This document shows positions 45,312-52,898 of a stretch of 64,000 nucleotides of DNA, piece by piece; within the stretch, counting starts at the first letter, position 1; every line of letters begins with the position of its first letter. Made by a program: the position numbers and the translations under genes. Source of the stretch: Pseudoxanthomonas sp. JBR18 (lineage in GTDB: Bacteria; Pseudomonadota; Gammaproteobacteria; Xanthomonadales; Xanthomonadaceae). The stretch is taken from assembly GCF_028198165.1 (NCBI RefSeq), contig NZ_CP116339.1:1221001-1285000 (forward strand), in the 5' to 3' direction. The notes under the pieces are model-generated. The model saw only the letters and a program-made list of their open reading frames with translations. It was not told where the DNA came from and did no database searches.

Positions 45312-47003
45312 ATGTCCCCGATCCGCCCGCTGTTGCTGTCCGCCTGCCTGAGCGCGCTCTGCGCCGTCGCCGCCCCCGGCCTGGCCGACACCCCATTGAA
45401 CATCGGGCAGCTGCCCACCGCGGTCGACGCCAGCGCGGTCACCGTGCGCGGCGTGCTCACCGCGGACCTGCGCACCGGACTGGGCGGCCTGTTCGTGCAG
45501 TCGCCCGGCACGGGCGACGGCGATCCACGCACGCCCGAAGGCCTGTTCGTGCAGGTCCCGGCGGACATGGCCCTGCCCGCCTTGAAGGCCGGCCAGACGC
45601 TGGAGCTGCAGGGCAGCCTGCACGCTGTCTCTGGCGCGAGGACGCTGGCACTGGCGCATCTGCGCGTTCTGCCCGGCAAGGCGACGGCACCGGCGATCAC
45701 CACGCTGACCGCACCGCCGGCCGACTGGGCGGCACTGGACGGCATGCGCGTGCGCATCGACGCGCCGCTGACCCTGGACGGCACCGACACCCGGTATGGC
45801 CAGACCATCGCCAGCTTCGGCGGACGCCTGTGGACCCCCGCGGAGCAAGCGGTCGCCGGGACCCCGGCCTTCGCCGCGGTCAACGCCGACAACGCGCGGC
45901 GCCGCATCGTGCTGGACGATGCAAGCGACGCGCGCGATCCCGCCACGCTGCCCTACCTGCCAGCCGGGCCGGTGCGCACCGGATCGGTCGCCACCGGCGT
46001 GGAGGGGATCGTCGACTATCGCCACGACGCCTGGCGCCTGCAGGTCACCCAGCCGCTGCATGTGCAGGCGGCGGCGCGCCCATCGCCGCCCACGGTGCCG
46101 GGCAACCTGAGGATCGCGGTGTTCAACCTGGAGAATCTGTTCAACGGCGATGGCGCCGGCGGCGGCTTCCCAACCCTGCGCGGGGCCAAGACCGAGGCGC
46201 AGTGGCATGCGCAGGTCGCCAAGCTCATCGCCACCCTGACGCCGCTGCATGCCGACATCGCCGCACTGATGGAACTGGAGAACGACGGCTACGGACCCCG
46301 CTCGTCGCTGGCCCAGTTCGTCGATGCCCTCAATGCCGGTGGCGGCGACTGGAGGTACGTGGATGCCGGCAGCGGCCCCGGCGACAACCCGATCCGCGTG
46401 GGCCTGATCTACCGCGCCTCCAAGGTCACTCCGGTCGGCAAGCCGGTGGTGCTCGAAGGTGGCCCATTCGCCGAGCACAGCCGGGTGCCGTTGGCCCAGG
46501 CGTTCCGGCGTGGCGACGGCCCGGTGTTCGTGGTGGCCGCCAACCACTTCAAGTCCAAGGGCTGCCGCGACGCCAGCGGCGCCGATGCCGACCAGCACGA
46601 CGGCGCCAGCTGCTGGAACGCCACGCGTACCGACTCGGCGCGCCGCGTCGACGCCTGGCTCAAGTCCGATCCCACCGGCCAGGGCGCCACACGCAGCCTG
46701 ATCGTCGGTGACCTCAACGCCTACGCGCAGGAGACCCCGCTGCGGACCCTGCGCGCCGCTGGCTGGGCCGACGCCTTCGCCCTGGCCAAGGTCGAGGCTC
46801 CTTACAGCTACGTCTACGATGGCCAGAGCGGGCGCCTGGACCACGCATTGCTGTCCCCGGACCTGGCGGCGCACCTGAAGGGTGCGGCCGAATGGCACGT
46901 CAACGCGGACGAGCCCTTCGACGTCGGCTACGAGGGCCTGGACGCGGCCGGCCCGTGGCGCAGCTCCGACCACGACCCGATGCTGCTGGGCTTCGATCTA
47001 TAG
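45312..47003 (+). CDS. ExeM/NucH-like extracellular endonuclease
   Basis: A 563-residue exported nuclease. A signal peptide (LLLSACLSALCAVAAPGLA) is followed by an OB-fold-like region (residues ~30-260: TVRGVLTADLRTGLGGLFVQ, LEGIVDYRHDAW-like VEGIVDYRHDAW) and a C-terminal endonuclease/exonuclease/phosphatase domain. Its catalytic motifs are FNLENLFNGDG, ALMELENDGYG, VAANHFKSKGCRD, IVGDLNAYAQE and RSSDHDPML. Relatives are the secreted nucleases ExeM and NucH, involved in extracellular DNA use and biofilm turnover. No C-terminal sorting anchor is visible. Confidence 0.9.
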   Translation: MSPIRPLLLSACLSALCAVAAPGLADTPLNIGQLPTAVDASAVTVRGVLTADLRTGLGGLFVQSPGTGDGDPRTPEGLFVQVPADMALPALKAGQTLELQGSLHAVSGARTLALAHLRVLPGKATAPAITTLTAPPADWAALDGMRVRIDAPLTLDGTDTRYGQTIASFGGRLWTPAEQAVAGTPAFAAVNADNARRRIVLDDASDARDPATLPYLPAGPVRTGSVATGVEGIVDYRHDAWRLQVTQPLHVQAAARPSPPTVPGNLRIAVFNLENLFNGDGAGGGFPTLRGAKTEAQWHAQVAKLIATLTPLHADIAALMELENDGYGPRSSLAQFVDALNAGGGDWRYVDAGSGPGDNPIRVGLIYRASKVTPVGKPVVLEGGPFAEHSRVPLAQAFRRGDGPVFVVAANHFKSKGCRDASGADADQHDGASCWNATRTDSARRVDAWLKSDPTGQGATRSLIVGDLNAYAQETPLRTLRAAGWADAFALAKVEAPYSYVYDGQSGRLDHALLSPDLAAHLKGAAEWHVNADEPFDVGYEGLDAAGPWRSSDHDPMLLGFDL

Positions 47004-47020
47004 CCGACGGAGGACGAGGG

Positions 47021-47371
47021 CTGGACCTGACCACGCGCAGCGATGCCGAGATCCTGGCCGTCGTCGAACCGATCATGGATCGGCTGATGGCCGCGTCCAC
47101 CGCCATCGACTATGCAGGCCACGTACGTGACTTCACCCCGCGCCTGCTGGCGCAGTTGCCGCCGGAGCGCTTCGAGACGCTGTGCCATGCGTACCAGGCC
47201 GAGCGCGGGACGTTCGCCGGGCGCGAAGTGGTCGCGGTGTTCCGTCGACCCGCGTCCATCGCCGTGATCTGGCGCCAGGGGTTCAACGGGGTCGCAGGCG
47301 AGTTCGTCGCCGAGCGGGGCCTGGTCGAGCAGGATGGCCGCTCTCTGGTCGATCACGTCATGGTGTTCTGA
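47021..47371 (+). CDS. Hypothetical protein, apparent CTG start
   Basis: A 116-residue soluble protein with a helical N-terminus (SDAEILAVVEPIMDRLMAAS) and a curved-sheet-like C-terminus (REVVAVFRRPASIAVIWRQGF, GEFVAERGLVEQDGRSLVDH), consistent with but not proving an NTF2-like fold. No in-frame ATG or GTG lies near the 5' end. A perfect GGAGG (47009-47013) is seven bases before CTG at 47021, so CTG is the probable initiator; the first in-frame ATG would discard the N-terminal helix. It lies 17 bp after the nuclease stop, so likely cotranscribed. Confidence 0.65.
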   Translation: MDLTTRSDAEILAVVEPIMDRLMAASTAIDYAGHVRDFTPRLLAQLPPERFETLCHAYQAERGTFAGREVVAVFRRPASIAVIWRQGFNGVAGEFVAERGLVEQDGRSLVDHVMVF

Positions 47372-47383
47372 CCGCGGCTGCCC

Positions 47384-47770
47384 TTAGCCGTTGGCGCAGG
47401 TCGCATGCGGACGGCGGCGCCAGTTCCAGACATGCGCGCTGGCCAGCAGCAGGCTGCCGGTCACGGTGAGCGGCGTCTCCAAGGCATGCAGGACGGCCCC
47501 GGCCACCAGGCCGGTCAGGCCCAGCAGCGCCAAGGCCACCAGCGCCGGCGGCAGGGGGCGGTGCCGGTGCGCGCGCCACAGGGCGGTGCCGGCCAGCGGC
47601 GCGGCGATGGCCGCGAACACCGGATGGACCCATTCGGCCTGTGCCCAGGTCCCCAGGGCCGGCAACAGCGCGGCCAGGACAGGCAAAAGCAGGCAGTGGG
47701 CCAGGCACAGCATCGACAGACCGATGGCGGAAGCGTCGCAGGCCGCATGCGCGGCCGAGGAAGTTTTCAT
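47384..47770 (-). CDS. MerC domain-containing membrane protein
   Basis: A 128-residue protein with four hydrophobic segments. The MerC signature is in CDASAIGLSMLCLAHCLLLPVLAALLP (Cys pair C-x3-HC-like CLAHC), and the C-terminus is HVWNWRRRPHATCANG. MerC was described as a mercury transporter, but genomic homologues outside mer operons are often linked to zinc homeostasis. A Zur-like palindrome lies 19 bp upstream of the start, supporting a zinc-related role here. Confidence 0.85.
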   Translation of the reverse strand: MKTSSAAHAACDASAIGLSMLCLAHCLLLPVLAALLPALGTWAQAEWVHPVFAAIAAPLAGTALWRAHRHRPLPPALVALALLGLTGLVAGAVLHALETPLTVTGSLLLASAHVWNWRRRPHATCANG

Positions 47771-47788
47771 GGGGGACGACCCTGATTT

Positions 47789-47803
47789 CGTTACATTGTA
47801 ACG
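47789..47803 (-). promoter_or_regulatory. Zur-like operator upstream of the merC-type gene
   Basis: CGTTACA-T-TGTAACG, a perfect 15-bp palindrome 19 bp before the MerC-domain gene start. It resembles the Zur/Fur-family consensus core (GTTAtaxTATAAC). Identity of the binding protein is inferred. Confidence 0.65.
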
Positions 47804-47833
47804 ATACAGGAGGCGTCAAGCCCCCCGCCGGCG

Positions 47834-48691
47834 TCAGCCCATACCCCGGCTAATCAGGGCGATGGCCAGCACCGCCAGGGGAATCGCCAGTCGATTGAGC
47901 CGGCCCAGACGCTCGCCGAAGCCCGCCACGCCCACGACGGTCCCCACCAGCACCACGCCGATGTTCATCGCCGCGAACACCGTGGCCGGCGCATGCGGCA
48001 ACGCGCGATGCGCGGCCAGGTAGAACCCGATGTTGGCGAAGTTGAGCGCGCCCAGTCCCAGCCCGGCCGCCAGGCTGCGCAGTCGCAACGGCGTGCCCTG
48101 TGTGTGGCGCCACAGCTGCCAAGCCAGCATCGGCACGAAGGCGATGGCGAAGGTCGCCAGCAACGAGGCCGATAGCGGTGCGCCGTCGGCGGCAATGCGC
48201 TTGAACAGCACGTCGGTCGTGGCCCAGCCCACCAGCACCACCAGCGGCAGGCCCCACGCCGGCGCTTCCAGGCTCGCGTCGCCGCGCGGCCGCGCCAGCA
48301 GGCAGGGGATCGCCACCAGGCCCAGGACCAGCCCCGCCACCTGCCAGGCACCGGCACGCTGCCCGAACAGGGTGAAGGCGGCGATCAGCGACAGCAGCAG
48401 CGACAGACGCTGGGCGATATCGGTGCGCACCACGCCGGCGCGCCGGATCGACGCGGCCAGCACCAGGAACAGGCCCGGCAGCAGCAAGCCCAGCGGCAGC
48501 CACCAGCGCCACGGCGCGCCCTCGCCACGCAAGGCCTCCAGCGGCGGGTGCAACAGAGCCAGCGCCAACACCGTGCCGGCCAGGTAGTTCCAGGTCACCG
48601 CCTGTGGCACGTCCACCTGCCAGCGTGGCGCCAGCCGGAACAACACCGACACCGCCACGCTGCACAGCACGGCCAGCAACACGAACCACAT
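47834..48691 (-). CDS. EamA/DMT family transporter
   Basis: A 285-residue protein with about ten membrane helices in two EamA repeats of the drug/metabolite transporter superfamily. The first half includes VLLAVLCSVAVSVLFRLAP and VRTDIAQRLSLLLSLIAAFTLFGQ; the second includes GLPLVVLVGWATTDVLFKRIA, NFANIGFYLAAHRAL and TVFAAMNIGVVLVGTVVGVAGFGERL. Substrate unknown. ATG at 48691 is used; a GTG two codons upstream is possible. Confidence 0.85.
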   Translation of the reverse strand: MWFVLLAVLCSVAVSVLFRLAPRWQVDVPQAVTWNYLAGTVLALALLHPPLEALRGEGAPWRWWLPLGLLLPGLFLVLAASIRRAGVVRTDIAQRLSLLLSLIAAFTLFGQRAGAWQVAGLVLGLVAIPCLLARPRGDASLEAPAWGLPLVVLVGWATTDVLFKRIAADGAPLSASLLATFAIAFVPMLAWQLWRHTQGTPLRLRSLAAGLGLGALNFANIGFYLAAHRALPHAPATVFAAMNIGVVLVGTVVGVAGFGERLGRLNRLAIPLAVLAIALISRGMG

Positions 48692-48708
48692 CGCCACACC
48701 ACCAAGAA

Positions 48709-48723
48709 CGCCTTGAGAAGGCG
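48709..48723 (-). terminator. Possible terminator after the EF-hand gene
   Basis: CGCCTT-GAG-AAGGCG hairpin, followed on the minus strand by TTCTTGG. Lies between the EF-hand gene stop and the EamA transporter start, only 18 bp from the latter. Short stem, so weak. Confidence 0.35.
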
Positions 48724-48761
48724 CGCATTATCGCCGCCGGCCACACAGGCCGTATGCCTGC

Positions 48762-49094
48762 CTATTGCGGCGGGGCGGCCAGTTCGCGGGCATCCAGGTA
48801 CCCGTCGTGGTTGCGGTCCTGGCGGCCAAACCGGGTCCGCAACTGCTCGACCAGCACCGCACGCGAGACCGGCTTGCCGCGGCTGCCGGGCAACTCGGCC
48901 CCTTCCAGCACGCCATTGTGGTCGGCATCGCGCGCATCGAAGGCGTAGGTCATCCAAGCCACGTACTCGTCGACGCTGACCCGGCCGTCATGGTCGGTGT
49001 CCAGGCGCGCCAGATAGTCCGAGGTGCGATCCGGCACCTGGGCCAGGGCCGCAGGCACGCAACAGGTCAAGGCGATCAGGAGGGGCAGGCGCAT
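48762..49094 (-). CDS. Exported EF-hand calcium-binding protein
   Basis: A 110-residue protein with a Sec signal peptide (RLPLLIALTCCVPAALAQ) and three EF-hand loops: DTDHDGRVSVDEY, DADHNGVLEGAEL and DRNHDGYLDAREL, each with Asp/Asn ligands at positions 1, 3 and 5 and Glu at 12 or nearby. Periplasmic calcium binding is expected; role unknown. The ATG at 49094 starts the signal peptide, and the frame upstream is unrelated. Confidence 0.9.
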   Translation of the reverse strand: MRLPLLIALTCCVPAALAQVPDRTSDYLARLDTDHDGRVSVDEYVAWMTYAFDARDADHNGVLEGAELPGSRGKPVSRAVLVEQLRTRFGRQDRNHDGYLDARELAAPPQ

Positions 49095-49179
49095 GGTCGC
49101 CAGTGTCGCAGGAGCCAGAGCCGGAAACGACACGCCCCGGACAGGCCGGGGCGTGTGCAAGCCGGGCAAACCGACCGAT

Positions 49180-50379
49180 TCAATGCGCCAGGGCGTAGCC
49201 CTTGAGCCGGCGCGAATAGGCCTGCAACGAGGCGATGCCACTTTCCTCGGCCTCCTTGCACCACTGCTGCAGCTGGCGCAGGCGCTCGGCGGCATCGTTG
49301 GAACGTGCCTCCAGGACGGCGGCCAGACGCTTGCGATGCTCCACCAGCGCCTGCATGCGCGGCCGCTGCGAGACCCAGGAATGGAGGGCATCGCGCGCAT
49401 CGGGCTTGAGCCAGCGACCGTCGTCGACCAGACCGCGACGCATCCGGCTCGGCAGCAGCTGGCGCAGCTTCTGCCCGGCGTTGGCGGCTTCCTCGGCCAG
49501 CACCGGCTTGAACACATTGCGCTGGTAGTCGGTCATGGCCTGGAAACGGTGCGACAGCAGCGCCTTCAGGGTATCCGCATCCGGCACGGCGATATTGGGG
49601 CGGATGTCCAGGCGTGGGGCCACGCGCAGCACCTTGGCCAGACGCAGCGCTTCCAGGCCCTTGATCGCGGCCCAGCCGATATCGAACTCGAAGCGACGCA
49701 TCGCAAAGCGCGCCGAGCTGGGGAAGGCGTGATGGTTGTTGTGCAGTTCCTCACCGCCGATCCAGAACGCCCATGGCGTCAGGTTGGTCGAGGTGTCGGC
49801 CGATTCGAAGTTGCGATAGCCCCACCAGTGTCCCAACCCGTTGACCACACCGGCGGCCCAGAACGGGATCCACGCCATCTGGATCGCCCACACCGCCACG
49901 CCCGGCAGGCCGAACAGCGTGGCCTGCACCAGCAGCAGCAGCACCGGCCCCCAGTTGGCACGCGGGGTGTAGAGGTGACGCTCGATCCAGTCTTCCGGCG
50001 CACCGCGCCCGTACTGCTCGATGTCGGCACGCTGGCCGCGCGCTTCGCGGTACAGCTCCACGCCTTCCCAGAACACCTTGCCGATGCCCTTGGCTTGCGG
50101 GCTGTGCGGATCCTCGTCGGTCTCGACCTTGGCGTGATGCTTGCGATGGATCGCCACCCACTCCTTGGTGATCATCGAGGTGGTCAGCCAAGTCCAGAAA
50201 CGGAAGCCGTGGTTGAGCACGGGATGGAAATCCACGCCGCGATGGGCCTGGCTGCGATGCAGGTACAGGGTGACCGAGAAGATGGTCAGCTGGGCGCACA
50301 CCAACAGCACCAGCAACAGCTCCCACCACGTGAACTGCAACAGCCCGCCGGTCAGCAGGTCGATCAGGGTTGCGTGCAT
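49180..50379 (-). CDS. Membrane fatty acid desaturase (delta-9 acyl-CoA type)
   Basis: A 399-residue di-iron desaturase. The three His boxes are HRSQAHRG, HRKHHAKVETDEDPHS and EELHNNHHAF, and two pairs of membrane helices flank them (WWELLLVLLVCAQLTIFSVTLYL, PVLLLLVQATLFGLPGVAVW). Such enzymes introduce a cis double bond into acyl chains and adjust membrane fluidity. After the third box about 160 residues continue as a charged helical tail (VEHRKRLAAVLEARSNDAAERLRQLQQW), longer than minimal desaturases. The ATG at 50379 follows GAGGGGGAACAC. Confidence 0.92.
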   Translation of the reverse strand: MHATLIDLLTGGLLQFTWWELLLVLLVCAQLTIFSVTLYLHRSQAHRGVDFHPVLNHGFRFWTWLTTSMITKEWVAIHRKHHAKVETDEDPHSPQAKGIGKVFWEGVELYREARGQRADIEQYGRGAPEDWIERHLYTPRANWGPVLLLLVQATLFGLPGVAVWAIQMAWIPFWAAGVVNGLGHWWGYRNFESADTSTNLTPWAFWIGGEELHNNHHAFPSSARFAMRRFEFDIGWAAIKGLEALRLAKVLRVAPRLDIRPNIAVPDADTLKALLSHRFQAMTDYQRNVFKPVLAEEAANAGQKLRQLLPSRMRRGLVDDGRWLKPDARDALHSWVSQRPRMQALVEHRKRLAAVLEARSNDAAERLRQLQQWCKEAEESGIASLQAYSRRLKGYALAH

Positions 50380-50510
50380 GTGTTCCCCCTCCAGGGACGA
50401 AGCGCCGGCAGCACGCGCGACGCAGGCCTCCATAATGGAGCCTCCCACCGCAAACTTCACCCGTCGCGGACGTATGGCGTTCAGCCCGTGCACGGTGTCC
50501 CCAGGAAATC

Positions 50511-51329
50511 ATGCCGTCCGTCACTGAGTCATCTTCCCCCAATGCCCTGATCGAGCTGGACAACGCCACCGTCGTGCGCGGCGAGTCGCCAGTGCTGCAT
50601 GCGCTGGACCTGCGCATCGTGCTGGGCCAGCACACCGCCCTGCTGGGCCCCAACGGCTGCGGCAAATCGACCTTCATCAAGCTGATCAATCGCGAGCTCT
50701 ATCCACTGGCGCGCGAGGGCCAGGCCCCGGTGCGGGTGTTCGGCCAGGACCGCTGGAACGTGACCCAGCTGCGTACGCGCCTGGGCGTGGTCACCAGCGA
50801 TGCCACCCGCGACCTGCAGGAGATGTACCAGCTGCGGGTGGAGGACGCGATCGTCACCGGCTTCTTTGCCAGCTTCGTCCTGCCCATCGATCAGGAGGTC
50901 ACCGCCGAGATGCGCGCGCGGGCGGCCGAAGCGCTGGCCCGGGTAGACGGACAGGCGCTGTCCGGACGCCTGGTCGCCGAGTTGTCCACCGGCCAGATGC
51001 GCCGGGTCCTGATCGCCCGCGCCCTCGTTCACCAGCCGCAGGCCCTGTTGCTGGATGAGCCCACCGCCGGGCTGGACGTGATCGCCCAGCGGCAGTTCTG
51101 CACCTTGATGGGCGAACTGGCCGCCCAGGGGATCACCCTGGTGCTGGTCACCCACCACCTGGAGGAGATCGTGCCGGCGATCGACCGCGTGGTGCTCATG
51201 CAGGACGGTCGCATCGTCGCCGATGGTTCCCGCGCCCAGACCCTGACCGCCCCCCTGCTCTCCCAGGTCTACGGGGGGCCGCTGGACGTGCGCTGCGAGC
51301 GTGGCATCTACCGCGCCTGCGCCGCCTGA
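50511..51329 (+). CDS. ABC transporter ATP-binding protein (orphan)
   Basis: A 272-residue ABC ATPase. Walker A is LLGPNGCGKSTFIKLINRELYP, the signature LSTGQMRRVLIARALVHQP, Walker B ALLLDEPTAGLDVIAQ and the switch His VTHHLEEI. The subgroup resembles YlmA/ModF-like ATPases that lack a dedicated permease nearby, and indeed no permease gene is adjacent. Transport substrate unknown; a non-transport role is possible. It is divergent from the desaturase. Confidence 0.9.
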   Translation: MPSVTESSSPNALIELDNATVVRGESPVLHALDLRIVLGQHTALLGPNGCGKSTFIKLINRELYPLAREGQAPVRVFGQDRWNVTQLRTRLGVVTSDATRDLQEMYQLRVEDAIVTGFFASFVLPIDQEVTAEMRARAAEALARVDGQALSGRLVAELSTGQMRRVLIARALVHQPQALLLDEPTAGLDVIAQRQFCTLMGELAAQGITLVLVTHHLEEIVPAIDRVVLMQDGRIVADGSRAQTLTAPLLSQVYGGPLDVRCERGIYRACAA

Positions 51330-51422
51330 GCCGCACCCTGGCCTTGGACGCCGCCCGGCACGGCCCCACCTGTGGGGATCCGGCCGGTTCCTGCGACCGC
51401 GGTGATTCCAGGACCTCTGCCC

Positions 51423-52235
51423 ATGCCCGAACTGCCCGAAGTCGAAACCACCCGCCGCGGTCTGGCCCCGCACCTGGAAGGGGCGATCGTGCGCGCGGTC
51501 CTGCAGCGGCGCGACGACCTGCGCTGGCCGATTCCCACCGAGGTCCGCGCCCATCTGCCGGGCGCGCGCATCGACGCGGTCCGCCGCCGCGCCAAGTACC
51601 TGCTGCTGGACACCCAGGCCGGCAGCGCCCTGCTCCACCTGGGCATGAGCGGCAGCCTGCGGGTGCTGCCCGCGGCCACGCCGGTGCGCGCGCACGACCA
51701 CGTCGACCTGGCGCTCGACAGCGGCCAGGTCCTGCGCTTCAACGACCCACGCCGGTTCGGCTGCCTGCTCTGGCAGGCGCCGGGCACGGTGCATCCGTTA
51801 CTGCGTGACCTGGGACCCGAGCCGCTCTCGGACACCTTCGATGGGGCCTATCTGTTCGCCCGCAGTCGTGGACGCAGCGCCCCGGTGAAGACCTTCCTGA
51901 TGGACCAACGCATCGTGGTCGGCGTCGGCAACATCTACGCGGCCGAAAGCCTGTTCAGCGCGGGCATCCACCCGCTGCGGCCGGCAGGCAAGGTGTCCCG
52001 GGCGCGCTACGACGCGCTGGCCGACGCGGCGCGGGCCATCCTGTCTCACGCGATCCAACGCGGCGGCACCACCTTGCGCGACTTCATCAGCCCGGACGGC
52101 GCGCCGGGCTACTTCGAGCAGGAGCTGTGGGTGTATGGCCGCGGTGGGCAGCCCTGCAAACGCTGCGGCAGCGCGCTCAAGGCCGAGCAGATCGGCCAGC
52201 GCACCAGCGTGTGGTGCCCGCGCTGCCAGCGCTGA
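51423..52235 (+). CDS. mutM: Formamidopyrimidine-DNA glycosylase
   Basis: A 270-residue bifunctional DNA glycosylase/AP lyase removing 8-oxoguanine. The catalytic N-terminus [13 protein letters not shown] (Pro1, Glu2) is intact; [10 protein letters not shown] holds the conserved Lys, [12 protein letters not shown] and [19 protein letters not shown] follow, and the C-terminal zinc finger is CKRCG...CPRCQ. Length equals E. coli Fpg (269). Confidence 0.97.
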   Translation: MPELPEVETTRRGLAPHLEGAIVRAVLQRRDDLRWPIPTEVRAHLPGARIDAVRRRAKYLLLDTQAGSALLHLGMSGSLRVLPAATPVRAHDHVDLALDSGQVLRFNDPRRFGCLLWQAPGTVHPLLRDLGPEPLSDTFDGAYLFARSRGRSAPVKTFLMDQRIVVGVGNIYAAESLFSAGIHPLRPAGKVSRARYDALADAARAILSHAIQRGGTTLRDFISPDGAPGYFEQELWVYGRGGQPCKRCGSALKAEQIGQRTSVWCPRCQR

Positions 52236-52310
52236 ACGAAGACGCGGTTACGGCACCGGGCCGGCGCCAGGGCGCTATGATTCACGCGGGGAACCGAGGG
52301 ACGTGCAGGT

Positions 52311-52880
52311 ATGGAACGCGGGGCCGACATCACTTCGTGGCTGGATTCTGCGCGTGCGGGCGACCGTGCGGCGCTGGATCGCGTGCTCTCCACGCTCTAC
52401 CAGGAACTGCACACCATGGCACGCCGGCAACTGGCGGGTCACCAGGGCCATACCCTGGACGCGACGGCGCTGGTCCATGAGTCCTATCTCAAGCTGCTGG
52501 GCGCGCAGGGCGCGGCGCAGTTCGATGATCGGGCACATTTCTTCGCCTACGCCGCCTCCTCGATGCGTTCGGTGGTGGTCGACTACGCGCGCAGTCGTCT
52601 GGCGCGCAAGCGTGGCGGCGACCTCAAGCGCGTGGCCGAGATCCCAGAGGACGTGGAAAGCAACCTGCTTCGGCTGGACGAAACCACCCTGGCCCTCAAC
52701 AGCGCGCTGGACAAGCTGTCCGATGCCGATCCGCGCCTGGCCAAGGTGGTGGAGATGCGCTATTTCGCCGGCCTGTCCGAACTGGAGATCGCCGAGCTGA
52801 TGCAGCGCTCCGAGCGCAGCGTCCGCCGCGACTGGCAGAAGGCTCGCCTGTTCCTGCTGGCCGCGATGCAGGACGAGTAA
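52311..52880 (+). CDS. ECF-type RNA polymerase sigma factor
   Basis: A 189-residue sigma factor of the ECF subfamily linked to Ser/Thr kinases (TIGR02999-like). Region 2 includes LYQELHTMARRQLAGHQGHTLDATALVHESYLKLL and FFAYAASSMRSVVVDYARSR; region 4 includes LAKVVEMRYFAGLSELEIAELMQRSERSVRRDWQKARLFL. It is followed after 18 bp by a membrane Ser/Thr kinase gene. The arrangement suggests kinase-based control of the sigma factor instead of an anti-sigma factor, none of which is encoded nearby. Confidence 0.92.
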   Translation: MERGADITSWLDSARAGDRAALDRVLSTLYQELHTMARRQLAGHQGHTLDATALVHESYLKLLGAQGAAQFDDRAHFFAYAASSMRSVVVDYARSRLARKRGGDLKRVAEIPEDVESNLLRLDETTLALNSALDKLSDADPRLAKVVEMRYFAGLSELEIAELMQRSERSVRRDWQKARLFLLAAMQDE

Positions 52881-52898
52881 CCGGGCCTGGGACGCGCG

